Positions 12,903-24,520 of a stretch of DNA of 64,000 nucleotides are shown here, one piece after another. The DNA is from Gentiana macrophylla (lineage: Eukaryota > Streptophyta > Magnoliopsida > Gentianales > Gentianaceae): positions 35,435,871 to 35,499,870 of the forward strand of contig CM047813.1 of assembly GCA_026214975.1 (NCBI GenBank). The letters run 5' to 3'. The notes beneath the pieces were generated by a model that saw nothing but the letters and a program-made list of their open reading frames with translations, was not told where the DNA came from and searched no databases. The translations under genes were made by a program, and so were the position numbers. The stretch's first letter is position 1, and every line of letters starts with the position of its first letter.

Positions 12903-14193
12903 ATGACGTATCAGGAAAAGAAGAAATTTTTCAGTGACTTAAGGTATCTCGTATGGGAGGATCCATATCTGTTTAAAGTCTGCAAGGACGGGTTGCTTAG
13001 AAGGTGCGTTCCGGAGCATGAACAATTGGATATCTTGGAGCAATGTCATAGTGGTCCCCGCTGGTGGACACTACGGAGCACCTAAGACAGTCACAAAAAT
13101 CCTTCAAGCCGGTTTTTACCGGCCTACCTTGTTTAAAGATGTCAAGCCTTTTGCAAAGGCCGTGATAGATGCCAAAGAGTAGGAGACTCGGTAATAGGAT
13201 GGAGATGCCTTTGAGGCCTATCTTGGAATGTGAAGTTTTCGACGTCTGGGCATTGATTTTATGGGACCGTTCCATCATCATGCTCTAACAAATATATTCT
13301 GTCTGTGTGGACTACGTTTCCAAGTGGGTAGAGGCCATAGCCACCCGAACCAATGATCACAAAGTTGTAAAGAAATTCTTGCAAAGAATATCTTTACTAG
13401 ATTTGGTCGTCCTGAGCCCTTATCGATGATGAAGGTTCGCATTTACGTAATGCACCACTGGATAAAATTCTTGAGAAATATGGTGTCAAGCATAGAATTG
13501 GTACACCATACCACCCCAAACCAAAGGGCCAAGTCGAGGTAAGCAAATGTAAGTCTAAAACGGATTTTGGAGAAAACGGTAAATTCAAATAGATCCAATC
13601 GAGTCTCAAGTTGGACGACGCACTTTGGGCTTATCGCGCTGCGTTTAAGACCCCTATGGGTACGCTCACCCTTCCAAATGGTCTATGGCAAGGCTTGCCA
13701 TCTACCGGTCAGTGAGACACGAGCTTACTAGGCAATTAAATTCTTAAACTTCGATAGCCAACTCTGTGGGAGAAAAGATTATTGCAACTATATGAGCTCG
13801 ATGAATTCGCACTCGGGGGCCTACGAGAACGCCAAGCTGAGCAAGGAAAGAATGAAGGCGCTCCACGATGCTAAGATTAAAGATCGGGAATTCAAAGTGG
13901 GAGACATGGCTTTGCTGTATAACACCAGGCTCCATCTTTTTGCTGGTAAGCTTAAATCTAGATGGTCTGGCCCCTTTGAGTTTCTTGATGTTCATCCTGG
14001 TGGAGCCATTACGTTGAAAGTGGTACGGCGATCAACCGCTTCAAAGTCAATGGTCACAGGATTAAGAAGTACTTTGGGCAACCCAAGGAAAAGCCTGAAG
14101 TACTATACTTTCAAAAGAGAAATGAAACGGTTGAGTCGTTTATTTGTGAAGAGATTCCATCCTACTTCTTTGGGGTGGATGATGACATTATAA
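12903..14193 (+). pseudogene. Athila-like integrase, degraded
   Basis: The frame at 12903-13085 matches the N-terminal zinc-binding approach (DPYLFKVCKDGLLRRCVPE) and continues after a shift as HYGAPKTVTKILQAGFYRP. The core is broken between 13100 and 13790, with pieces such as WVEAIATRTNDHKVV and TPYHPKPKGQVEVS in different frames. The C-terminal domain is readable at 13792-14193 (ERMKALHDAKIKDREFKVGD, RWSGPFEFLDVHPGGAITL). The order fits RT-RNaseH-integrase of Gypsy elements. The breaks exclude a working enzyme as written, though some may be base-call errors. Confidence 0.85.
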
Positions 14194-14797
14194 CCCCTAT
14201 CCTTGCAGATCCTTCATCAATGCTCCCGAGCCGGTTAGCATACCTCAAACCCGAATGAGAAACAAGAACAAGAAGAAAAGAGTCGGTGTTGTGCGAGAGA
14301 AAATTTCATGATTTACTCGCGCACTTGACTTGTTGTTGTGGCGAAACCATTTCCGTCCCTAGTCTTTCTAATTCGCGCTGAGAAGTGGTTAGCCTCATAC
14401 CCAAGTGGCCCGATCCGGGTTGACTTTGAAATCTCTGTCAAGCTAATGACATAAAAGAAGGCGCCTCTGTGAGGCAAATTAGTCTTTTAAGTTACTTTTT
14501 AGTTAAGTTTTAGGGCATTAGGAATAAAACCATGGTGATTGGTGTGTTGGTTGTCCCTGTCCTATTTGTGAATGCATTATGTGCCTTCATGTTTACTCAT
14601 ATACCCCTTGTACCCCGAGATTATATGCTATGTCGAGTGTTGCAGATATTGTTGAGCGGTTTTTGCCAGTTATCACTTTTAGTGTTGTCTGTTCGTGATA
14701 CGAGCCGCAATGTTCATTCATGTTACGGTCTGACCACTGTCAACCTACAGCCCGACAACCACTTTGAAACCAGCTAAGTATTCTTTTCTTTTATTTG

Positions 14798-14837
14798 CAC
14801 ATTCTGAGGACATAATGTGATTTAAGTGTGGGGGGTG
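14798..14837 (+). promoter_or_regulatory. Distal hairpin plus polypurine-tract module of Athila element
   Basis: Inverted arms CACATT (14798) and AATGTG (ending 14819) enclose a loop containing GAGGACA. They are followed at once by the tract TTTAAGTGTGGGGGGTG. The tract is of the kind used to prime plus-strand DNA synthesis, but it lies about 1 kb before the LTR. The same arrangement occurs in the element at 54930-62514. Confidence 0.55.
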
Positions 14838-15289
14838 TCTAAATTGGGTATGCTATGTTATCATGCTATATTTCTGAAAATGAGTAAATGTGATTTTCTC
14901 GACAATTTTAATTTTTTTCAAAGTAAACTTGGATAATTGTAAATCTTGAGCATGTAATTGAAACAAAGGGCTTGCTAGTTGTAGTTTCCTGACAATGATT
15001 TTATGTGACTTTGAGAGATAATTATAGCATGCTTTTACTGATTTGAGATAGTATTCGTTTCACACTCACGAAAGCCTTTGATATTGAAGCAAAAATTTTG
15101 AATCAGTATCCTTTCACTATTTTAGTGATTTATCTTAGAGATTTGGTCTTAATAGTAACAATGAAGTAACACCTAAGTTCGTAACGTGCACCGTGAATAT
15201 CCAAGGTTTGAATGTGATAAGTGAAACGTAACTAATGTTTTTGAAAAAGTCGAGTTAATAATAAATAAATGGGTGTGTCGAAAGTCGGT

Positions 15290-15437
15290 CGATGATTGGA
15301 GTGCGGTAGGGCATTATCTCGAAATGTCCTATTCCACTATGATGACCAAAAGCTCACGACATTCAGGAAAAGCTACCCTATGATTTGAGTAAGGTAGGGT
15401 GTTATCCCGAAACATCATATTCTACTATGACGGGTAA
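15290..15437 (+). repeat. Two-copy imperfect tandem repeat (about 82-bp period)
   Basis: The copies at about 15290-15355 and 15372-15437 share a GGTAGGG core and the parallel run ATTATCTCGAAATGTC / GTTATCCCGAAACATC, then CTATGATG / CTATGACG and AGAGCTCA or AAGCTCA. It lies in the non-coding spacer between the two polypurine modules. Confidence 0.6.
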
Positions 15438-15790
15438 GAGCTCATTCTGATGTGCGTCAAAGAAGAAAAAAAAAGAAAGTGAAAAAAGTTAAAGACTTTG
15501 TTATCGTTGAATTTATACCCAGTATAAACCGAATGATATCTTTGTAGGGATTATCCTCGAGTCTTGTGCGGGAACACTTTGTGTGGAACATTCACGCCTA
15601 TACCTAGGATAGTCATTAAAATTATTTGAGAGGATATTTGTTTTAGAGGATTGTGAAGATTGAAACAATGGGCTTGTCACACACACAGAATCTATCTCTA
15701 TGTTGGTATCACTTGCTATAGTTGTTGTATCTTTTGTTACGTGAGTTAGGGATCTATGTGGATTGCATGAAAGTGAGCTAGTTTTGATTA

Positions 15791-15829
15791 TTTTGTTCGG
15801 GACGAACAAAAGTTTAAGTGTGGGGGAGT
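15791..15829 (+). promoter_or_regulatory. LTR-proximal hairpin plus polypurine tract
   Basis: Perfect 9-bp arms TTTTGTTCG and CGAACAAAA with a GGA loop are followed by GTTTAAGTGTGGGGGAGT and then the LTR start TGTTAACGG at 15830. This is the expected plus-strand priming site. The stem-loop has a near-identical counterpart at 56756-56776 in the opposite orientation. Confidence 0.7.
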
Positions 15830-17264
15830 TGTTAACGGTGAATTTTATGGTTTTTATCGCTTTATTCCGTAACAATATTCTTCGTATTTTATTACTTTTT
15901 ATAGAAAAGTAGGAGTTTAATTGAAATATTGAGGGGTTGTGTATGAAAAGGATTAAAATGCAAATTCGAGCGATTTATGTGGTTTATTAGTCATTTTCTA
16001 TCTATATATATATTTCTACATGTTGCATGTTTTTACCCCCTTGTAGATATACATTTTTCGAGCTAAAAAGAGGATTAAATGGTGTCAATGATCGAGTTTA
16101 TACGAAGGAAAAGAGATAAAGATGAGAAAATCACTTTTTGACCAAGTTGAACGCACATTTGATGTAGCGTCCACTGGACTGGCGTCCATTATTCCGGACT
16201 GGCGTCTAGAAGGAGATTTTTGATTCAGAGTTTGATGATTTTTAGCGAACGAAGCCCTGATTTTTGTATAGACGCGTCGTCCAATCCTACGGCCCGACTT
16301 GAATATGTTTTGCACTCTGGACGGGCGTTCACCATATCTGGACGGGCGTCCAGTGCCGTTTTTTACCTAGCCGACTTAGAATTCTATAAATAGGCGTGTT
16401 GTCTAAACCCTAAGCACAGATTATTATCAAACAGCCGCTGAACCTCAAAGCAGCCGCACCAAACCCTAGGAGATTATGAGTTTCTTCCCTTCAACCATGT
16501 CTTGGATCATCACAAGGATGCAAGGCTAAGCAGTTCGCAGTAGGACAACGGGATGAAGCCAACACAACACCATCACAACCAAGGGATTTTCAAGTAGCGA
16601 TTGTTAGTGAGTTTGAGTTTTATTTTCCTTATCAATTGAATAGATTTGAATGTTTGTTTTATTAGATTGAGAAATCAATGAAACGTTTATCTGTTTTTAT
16701 TTTTAATGAGAATTAGATTCATGTATAGAACCGTTCTTTTGATACGATTAATAATAATTCAAGAGATTGTTTATTATTGATTGGGTAGGAGATTCGAAGA
16801 CGAACTCATGATCATGTTCTTCATTGTTATGTTTGTTTTACTTGAGAAAGAAAACGAACCCTAAATAAATTTGATTAAAGGAATTAGATCGAATTTAGGT
16901 TAGATCATACCAAGGAATTTAATTTAACTCATAACTCGGTTGGGTGGTGGTTGTTTGGTGGATCCTTGTTGCCCTACTGTTCCTTTATATTCATAAGAAA
17001 GTTCGTACTTTTTGCATATCGGTTTAGATTTTTTTTAGAAGTTTTAGTTTTTACCGGTTATTTTTCTGCATATTTCCGTTCCCAGCACGATAATCAGACG
17101 CCCGTCCACCCTAAGCGGACGCCCGTCCAGTATCGAGTTTTCCTGTTTTCTGTTCCTTCTAGTCACTGTTCTTCGTTTTGATGTTATAGTTAATATACAC
17201 CTTAGTTCTAGGTAATAATTAGTGACATATTTGATAGAATAACTGCCCTTAATCCGATAAACAT
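15830..17264 (+). repeat. Athila 3' LTR
   Basis: It starts TGTTAACGG directly after a polypurine tract. A TATA box (TATAAATAGG) lies at 16385. Upstream of it (16167-16351) are repeated GGACTGGCGTCC and GGACGGGCGTCC palindrome-like motifs, and another pair lies at 17097-17128. The right end is estimated; the other LTR is outside the window, so it cannot be checked by comparison. Confidence 0.6.
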
Positions 17265-19612
17265 TCGATTCCCTTAGGACGACTCGGTAACACCCTATAC
17301 TGCGAACCTTATACTTGGGGTGTTCCGATAAAATAAATTTAAAACTAGTTTTATCGAACAAATATTACATTCATCCCCCTTTAAGAGGAGTTTCGTCCTC
17401 GAAACATAAACGTACCTGGAAACTCGAAAAAATCTGGAAAATCGAGGATCATGTCATCCTTAACTTCCCACGTCGCCTCATTCGGTGAATGATCGCTCCA
17501 TTGCACTGAGACCAAATGGATCAACCTTTTCTTGATCATCTTTTCTTTCCGGTCCAAAACTTTAATTAGTCTCTCATCATAAGCAAGGTTGTCTTGAAGA
17601 ACTTCTGGACCAACTGTAGCTTCAACATCGTCTTCATGAAGCATTTCTTCAACATTGAGGCATGGAACACGTTATGAACCATTTACACTGACTCCGGTAA
17701 CTTGAGCTTATATGCCAATGGTCCAACTTTCTCAAGGATCTCAAAAGGTCCTACAAATCTTGGACTCAACTTTCCTTTTTGTCCAAAACGCTTGACTCAA
17801 TTCATTGGTGAAGCTCGCAAGTAAACACTTTCCCCAACATCAAACTCTAACGGTCTTCTTCTAACATCAGCCCAACTCTTCTTTTATCTTGAGCTTCCTT
17901 CAAGTTCTTCTTAACCAACAAAACCATTTCTTTCGCTTGCTCAACCATTTCCGACCCGGTGACGTGTTTCTCCACGACCTCATCCCAAAACAATGGTGTT
18001 CGACATCTCCTCTCATACAAAGCTTCAAACGGCGGCATACCCAAACCGGCATGATAACTATAGTCATATGAAAACTTTGCCACGAGTAGGTAATCATCCC
18101 ATGATCCGCCTACTTCTAAAACACATGTTCTTAACATATCTTCAAGTGTTTGGATTGTTCTCTCGGATTGTCCATCTCTTTGGGGATGGAAGGCCATACT
18201 CAAATCTAACTTTGTACCCATAGCCTTTCGCAAACTTTTCCAAAACCGGCTGTCATGATCAGATACTATTGAGATAGGTACTCCATAGAGCTTCACAATA
18301 TTGTCTAAATAGAGTGTAGTCATTTTCTTCAAGGACATATCAATCTTAGTTGGCAAGAAATGGGCTGATTTGGTCAATCTATCAACAATCACCCATATCA
18401 TGTCATGTCCACTCTTTGTTTTAGGTAATCCGGTGATAAAGTCCATTGTGATCTTATCCCACTTCCATTCGGGAATATATAAAGGTTTAAGCATTCCACA
18501 TGGTCGTCTATGCTCGGCTTTAACGTTCTGACAAGTGTCGCATTCCGCCATGAACTTTGCTATTTCCAACTTCATTGAATGCCGCCAAAACCGTTCCTTC
18601 AAATCGCTATACATCTTTATTGCTCCTGTATTAACAACAAAAGGCCATTATGTGTGCTTCATCCATTACTCTTTATCTTAAAATCACCGACATTTGGTAC
18701 ACACATCCAATCTTGGTACCAATGGTTTCTGTTCTTATCTAACACATAACCCATTGTAGGCTTTTCTCTAGCAACACGCTTCAAGTCAACCAAAACTAGG
18801 TCTTCGTCTTGCTTTTCCTGAATATCATCCATCAACTCTGACCTAGCCAACAACGGAGCCACAAACTAACGAACCCCAAACTACTCAAAACCTCAGATAC
18901 TCAGTCCATCTAACCGTTCTGCCACATCTTGAACCCCTAGAACTGGCTTTCTGCTCAAAGCATCCGCTAACACATTGGCTTTACCAGGATGGTATTAAAT
19001 ATGCAAGTCGTAGTCCTTCACAAACTCTAACCATCTTCCTTGTCTCATGTTCAAGTTCTCTTGTGTGAAGAAATACTTCAAGCTCTTATGATCCGCGAAG
19101 ATTCTAGCCTTGACTTCATACAAGTAATGCCTCCGAGTCTTTAAGGCAAATACTACCGCTGCTAACTCCAAGTCTTGTGTTGGATAATTCTTCTCATGCA
19201 CCTTTAATTGTCTAGATGCATAAGCAATTACTTTTCCTCCTTGCTTCTACACACAATCCAAACCTTGTCCCAAAGCATCGGTGTAGACATCGTAGTTATC
19301 AAAACTCTCTGGAACTGCTAAAACCGGTGCTGAAGTCAACTTATCCTTCAGAGTCTGAAAAGCTCCTTCGCACTCATTAGTCCATTCAAACTTCACATTC
19401 TTCTGTGTATGTTTAGTGAGTGGTGTAGCTATCCTGGAAAAATCTTGATCAAACTTCATATAGTATCCAGACAAACCTAGAAAACTCCTTACTTCTGATA
19501 CTGTTGTAGGCTTAGGCAATTTCTCAACCGCCTCTATCTTTGCAGGATCTACTTGTATGTCATCTCCAGAAATTACGTGCCGCAAGAAACTGACTTGATT
19601 CAACCAAGTCAA
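17265..19612 (-). pseudogene. Truncated Tekay/Del-like chromovirus pol with 3' LTR edge
   Basis: Read on the minus strand: the end of RT and the thumb (HVISGDDIQVDPAKIEAVEK, 19612-19247), RNase H ([17 protein letters not shown] and [18 protein letters not shown], 19201-18995), a linker (18862-18659), integrase (18614-17847) with CDTCQ zinc-finger cysteines and the D,D,E residues in MDFITGLP, IVSDHDSRF and DGQSERTIQTLEDML, then a chromodomain-like tail (VQWSDHSPNEATWEVKDDM, 17644-17381). The usual SDRD is SDHD here. A polypurine tract (17371-17384) and LTR start at 17369 follow. The RT core and everything upstream are lost at 19612. Confidence 0.85.
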
Positions 19613-19862
19613 TTTAGTTTTTTGGTTTTGTCCTATAATATAAGTCCATTTAGAAAACCAATGGTGTATTTATTACATTTTTCTCCTTTTACCCCCATTT
19701 ATTATATACTCATTCATTTTTCACTACTTTGCATTAGTAACCGTAAAATGTCATTTTAGACTTTTTTTTATCAAAATTAATAACACATAACCAATTTAAC
19801 CAACTTTTTTGAATTTGTGTGTGAAAAGTTTAAACGATCTTATATTTTGGAACGGAAGTAGT
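19613..19862. mobile_element. Degenerate Stowaway-like MITE
   Basis: The right end reads as the reverse complement of CTACTTCCGTTCCAAAATAT, followed by TA, much like the plant Stowaway consensus. The left end (GTCCTATAATATAAGTCC) is a weaker match in inverted orientation. It lies at the break point of the chromovirus. No transposase is present, as expected for a MITE. Confidence 0.4.
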
Positions 19863-20536
19863 ATATTTAAGCCGTAAATACTCAAAATCTATCAAGCACT
19901 GACACGACACGCGGTACGATAAATCTTGCATTGTTATCCTTTGTGCCTTTTCTTCACAAATTTATAGTTTTGGGATTTTTTTTATTTATATGTGCTCACT
20001 TACGTTTCTGTATTGTTGCTTTTACGGTTTGATTTTTGTATTGGTATGTTTGTAGGTTTTCTTAATGCGCGGGTTGTTCCTTTTGCCAGCAAATTGATAA
20101 CGAGTAAGTTGTTTATATCCGATTCTTGCTTGTTTAGCTTCTTACGTTTTAGGGTAACATGGCTTTACAGTCATTTTACTTTGTTCTTGAGTCAGACTGA
20201 GGGTGTTTATCTTGTGCAGTCTCGGTTTGAGTCGGCCTGAGAACCAATTCGGTTCAATGATGGGTTAGTTCATGCCTTGTGGGTTTAATTCAGATTTTAG
20301 GGCATGAATTGACAGCTTTTCAGAGACCCTCTGAACCAAAGTCGGTTTTTGATCAATGCTTAACCCCTTGTGTGCTACCTGCTGTGTTTTTGGGTCAGTA
20401 TTTGGTCAAGCCAGGTTGCCCCTAATATGGTATCCATTGATTTGCAAAGGTTAAAACTCCCTACATGTTGCTAAGTATCGGTTCTGATTTGGTTTAACCT
20501 ACTGGTTCAATAAACATAGACTCTTATGCTCGACCC
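19863..20536. other. AT-rich intergenic stretch, nothing recognised
   Basis: There are no frames of note and no repeat boundaries that I can see. It may be the 5' untranslated part of the split coding remnant that follows. Confidence 0.3.
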
Positions 20537-21430
20537 TTATTGATGAATCCAGCCGGGATTCTCGTCCTGGCCCCAGACATGGTCAAGGCCTTGGTAGAGG
20601 TCGTTCCGTTGTTGTCGGATCCTGACTATATTGGAGTCTGCCATATAGGAAGTCGTCCCATACGTTGCCGAGTTTGCAGGGCTTATATTTCTAGGCGCCC
20701 CCATCGAACTTGGAGGGTAAAACATGCATTCTTTCTTAGATTTATTGCTTTGTTTTACTTTCCTTTTTTGCTTAATAGCGACCTGTAGTATCTCTCATGT
20801 TTGAGCTCTGATATTTCTATATTCTTTTTGCAGGCGAGATGAATCCGATAGCGAGGAGAGCGGCCAAAGTAGCCCATGCCAAGGCTGAATACGAGAGGAG
20901 GGCCCTGGCTCTGTGAGAGGCTCCGAGGATTATCCTTCCTACTTTACCCGCACCAGCGGCTCCAATGGACGGGACGAGCAAATCAGCGACAAGTAAGGAT
21001 GCGCCAAGAAAGGCCCTAGCCTTCATTGTGCCCATCACTGAGCAGCCTCATGTTCTAATTCGGCCTACCGCTGCGGATACAACTCGGGACATGCGGGTCA
21101 TTGTTGATGTCGGGGACAGTTCACTTGAGGACGCAGAAGTTGAGGCCTTGAATAAAAGGCTAATGGTCGAGGCGGATCAGTCCGTCGAATTGCCCATTGG
21201 GGCTATGGCCAATCAAACTGCTGGGCCACCTGTTGGTGCTGAGGGTGGCCAAACTGCAGGGCAAGTTGCTGATGTTGAGGTCAACCATAATGCTGGATTA
21301 CCCGCTGACGTTGACGGCCAAAACCTTGCCGTTCCTCATGCCAAAAGCCCACAGATGAGATAAGAGTCAACTCATGCGGCTAGTATGAACCAATAGGTTA
21401 GCCCGCCTCCAAAAGTTGATGCAGATGTGC
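20537..21430 (+). pseudogene. Degraded coding remnant with an apparent intron, possible mobile-element gag
   Basis: A readable stretch at about 20540-20716 is followed by an intron-like segment (GTAAAACATG at 20717 to TTTTTGCAG ending 20834). Then comes NPIARRAAKVAHAKAEYERR, one stop, and an open frame at 20965-21363. That frame contains three short repeats around Gly-Gln-Thr-Ala-Gly with the spacing of a low-complexity linker. The Ala/Pro/Val-rich acidic composition resembles linkers of plant retroelement gag or plant-mobile-domain proteins. I do not recognise a domain, and the identity is a guess. Confidence 0.3.
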
Positions 21431-21591
21431 TGATCTAGTTAAGGCCAGGCTTCGTGCACCCAACAACTGTAAATGAGGTCGATGAGGTCGGAGAGGCGAT
21501 CAAAAGGTGCCCTCCTCTGAGGAAAATGAATCTTAACTGCCATGAAGAGGCTACTCTGCGGTTAGAGTTTGGATTGCCTATAGGCTCATTG

Positions 21592-22088
21592 TTAGGAAAT
21601 CAACGTGAGAACGCAACGTTAGTTAAATGTTTTGATTTCCTTTTAACTAGGATCACCTTCGTTTAAACAATATACAAATAAGATGTAGACATAATTCATA
21701 CCAAATTGATCTAAAAGATCATCGCTTTGTCTACGGCTGTAGTTTGTATACGAAGCACCCAAACACGTTCGGCCTCTTCCGTTGGGAACAGCTGCCAGAA
21801 TCCTCCATAGGATTGCTACCGGAAAAAGTCAGCTGCTAGGCCACCTTTTTCTTTTGTCCAAAACACCCTCTAACAAATCTCACTTATATCTCATTAAAAT
21901 ATTGCAAGAATATTGTCATACAAAAGAGCTTGACATCTGTCTCTCTTACAGAGACGTGTGGCGCCTAATATGATTCTTAATTAGCTTAGGATTAGCCTCT
22001 TTACTTGGGGTAGGAAATAAGAAAACCAATTTTCAATAAAATAAGATTAAGGATAGAAATCCTTTTAATTGATTTATCCATTAATATA
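21592..22088. repeat. Older repeat interrupted by the Copia element, left part
   Basis: It begins TGTTAGGAAATCAACG, which looks like an LTR terminus, and runs to the Copia insertion site. The right part would continue at 31039. No coding sequence is seen, and the family is not recognised. Confidence 0.35.
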
Positions 22089-23403
22089 TGTTGGAGATAT
22101 CCCATTTTAATGGGTTGAAACGGTCAACTTTAGCGCAATTTTCGGATATGCTCCGGTGTGATTCACCGGGAGCTTATTACGTCTAAAAATTCTACTCACG
22201 GAGTAGATAATGTTTGGCTTTGGAATCACTCGATTCGGATATCGGGTGAATGAGAAATTAATGCCTAAAGTTGGTTGAAAATGTGTTGCAGATAAGAGTT
22301 GAAGGGAAAACCTCAACTCAATCTCCCACATTGGAAGTTTGAGAGACTTGAACTCCATATATAAGAGCTAGTGTATACTCTTATAAATGTGTCCCAAGGG
22401 GCAAGGTACTTTTGTGCCAGAAGGGAGGACTTAGATAATTCCACACGAGCGCGCGCGCGCTTCCGCCGTACGGCCGGCCGGGCTCGGCTCGGTTCAGGGT
22501 TACTATTAATTTTTTGGACAAAATTTCCTTTGATATTAACCAGAAATTAATTAGTTTGAGGCGGTTGGAAGGTTCCATAATTGTGTGGAAACGAATTCTG
22601 ATTAATTAAGTCGGTCCGGAATTAATTTAATTAAATTAATTTCGAAATTGGGTTATTTTCGGCCAGAAGATAGCTTTTCTTGAGGGAAAAGTCGAGCGAT
22701 TAAATCATCTGACTAATCAGAATTCAGAAGACACGTCATTCAACCAACCAGAATTGTGGAAATAGTTGGCCAATTTTAATTAAAAATTCGGCCCTAATTT
22801 CTTTTCCAAGGGGAAAAGTTGCCGACTTTGATGATGTGTTATGGCCAATTACATTCAAGCATTGGCTCCTCCTCTCCACTATATAAAGAACCCCAAGGAT
22901 GAAGGTTAGAGCATTCATTTTTCTCTTGTGTCTTCCACTACATACTATCAACCATATAGTTCTACTTATTGAGTCGAAGAGAAGTCAGAGCACATTGTAA
23001 GTTGGCCGGAGCTTGGATTGTTGAAGTGCCTCTCAATCCGAGACGTAAGCCGTTGTATCTTAGGAGGCAGTTGCTACTACCGTGGGCACCATACCGGAGC
23101 AATCTGTCTTAAGGAAATAGTTTCATAACTTGCCTCTGTTTGTCTTTATTTATGCATTGTATTTTAATTTTCTCAATCGTTTAATTCAGATCTGTACGTT
23201 AATTGCATATTTTGTTAGATCTATCATATAGTTCTGTTAATTTATTAGAACTGCACCATAATCACTTTAATTTTCTAGATCTAAACAATAAAATTAGATT
23301 TTATTTACGAGTTGTTATTTTCTGCATTTAATTTCCGTAATTAAATCCGTGAATTACGAATCTGTTCCGTAAATCACTCAACACACGAAACTTATTTCCA
23401 ACA
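22089..23403 (+). repeat. 5' LTR of Copia element
   Basis: 1315 bp. It contains a (GC)n run near 22447, two TATA-like sites (ATATATAAGAG at 22359 and CTATATAAAGAACC at 22880), and a 36-bp segment next to the first of these that the other LTR lacks. Confidence 0.9.
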
Positions 23404-23619
23404 AGCTTAAGACATATTTTAATTCGTGTGTTAGAGGATATTTTTTACTTGTTAATTACAGATCTGCTGGATTGTTTTAATTTATTTATATCCTGCTTCG
23501 GTTTGTTTGAGGCCAAGCTGATAACTCTTTTCTACCCTTTCTTGATAATTACATTCATTTGAGGACGAACAGAACTTGATTTGTCAATCTTCTGTGTTTA
23601 CAGAAATTGCAACAACTGA

Positions 23620-24520
23620 GCAAGGGAGTACCTCTGTTGTGCCTACTGCTGCACTTGCATAGAATAATTCCGGACCTCAAGGGGAAAAATCGGAAAAGTT
23701 TGGTGGCTTGAACTACAAGAGGTGGCAACAGAAGATGCTATTCTGTCTGACCACTCTTGGCTTGGCTCGGATGCTGACTGAGGATCCTCCTGTCTTGACG
23801 GAAGGAGATCATGCCTTTATCACGGCTTTGGATGCGTGGAAGAACTCTGACTTCCTGTGCAAGAACTACATCCTGAGTTTTTTGGAGAACTCGATCTATG
23901 GGGTGTATTGGTCATAGAAGTCTGCTAAATCCTTTTGGCAGGCTTTGGAGAAAAAGTACAAAATCGAGGATGCTGGCTCAAAGAAATTTATTGTGGTCAA
24001 ATTCATAGACTACAAGATGGTAGACTCCAATACTGTTGTCAGTCAGATTGAGGAGCTACAGGTGATCATCTCTGAGATCCTGGAGGAAAAAATGATCATT
24101 TGTGAACAATTTCAGGTTGCTGCGGTGATTGGAAAACTTCCCCACGGAAGGATTTCAAGAACTACTTGATGCACAAGCAGAAAGAGATGACTATGGAAGA
24201 GCTAGCACTGCGTCTGCAGATTGAGGAGCAGAACAAGAGGTCAGAACGAAGCTTTCTGATAGGCTAGTCCAAGGCGAACTTGGTCAAAGTGAGCAACAAA
24301 GGCAAAAAGCATAATCAGCCTAATCAAGGTCCAAAAGACAATAAGAAGGTCAAGCAATAGTTCAATGGAAGCTGTTACAACTGTGGAAAGCCAGGGCATC
24401 GCCAAAGTGAATGCAGGTCACAGAAAATGGTTAAGCCATATGCCCATCTTGCTGAAATGATGGCTGAAGGCATGCAGGAGATGAACCTGTCGGCTGTGGT
24501 TTCTGGATGCAACACAATCG
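23620..24520 (+). pseudogene. Copia gag (UBN2-type) with zinc knuckle
   Basis: The frames at 23708-23917 and 23945-24169 are one gag polypeptide broken by a stop at 23915 (YKRWQQKMLFCLTTLGLARM, then KSFWQALEKKY). A CCHC knuckle CYNCGKPGHRQSEC at about 24373-24414 has the full CX2CX4HX4C spacing. Further stops lie at about 24268 and 24358. Gag would form the particle in which reverse transcription occurs. Confidence 0.85.

Larger units (their letters stand above)
14194..15829 (+). other. Athila spacer between pol and 3' LTR
   Basis: No coding sequence longer than chance is visible, and no env-like frame. The spacer holds two polypurine tracts, each preceded by a short hairpin (14798-14837 and 15791-15829), and a two-copy imperfect tandem repeat at about 15290-15437. 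Many Athila elements have an env-like ORF here; this copy does not. Confidence 0.6.
1..17264 (+). mobile_element. Athila-like Ty3/Gypsy retrotransposon, 5' end outside window, split by a Copia-type insertion
   Basis: Parts lie at 1-1874 and 10791 to about 17264. The order is gag, protease, RT, RNase H, integrase, a non-coding spacer with two hairpin plus polypurine modules, then a 3' LTR from 15830. The RT sequence (FLDGYSGYFQI, FMDD), the RNase H end (DNVVADHLSRL) and the TTTAAGTGTGGGGG tracts are typical of the Athila lineage. Frames are broken in many places, so the copy is not coding-competent as written. The 5' LTR and primer site must lie left of base 1. The right LTR edge is not certain: I see no clear CGTTAACA-type end and place it near 17264, where chromovirus sequence seems to begin. 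Confidence 0.85.

Noticed and set aside
22445..22495. GC-rich run in the Copia LTR as a CpG island or promoter
   Set aside because: It is a (GC)n/(CGCC)n simple repeat that differs between the two LTRs, so a conserved regulatory role is unlikely.
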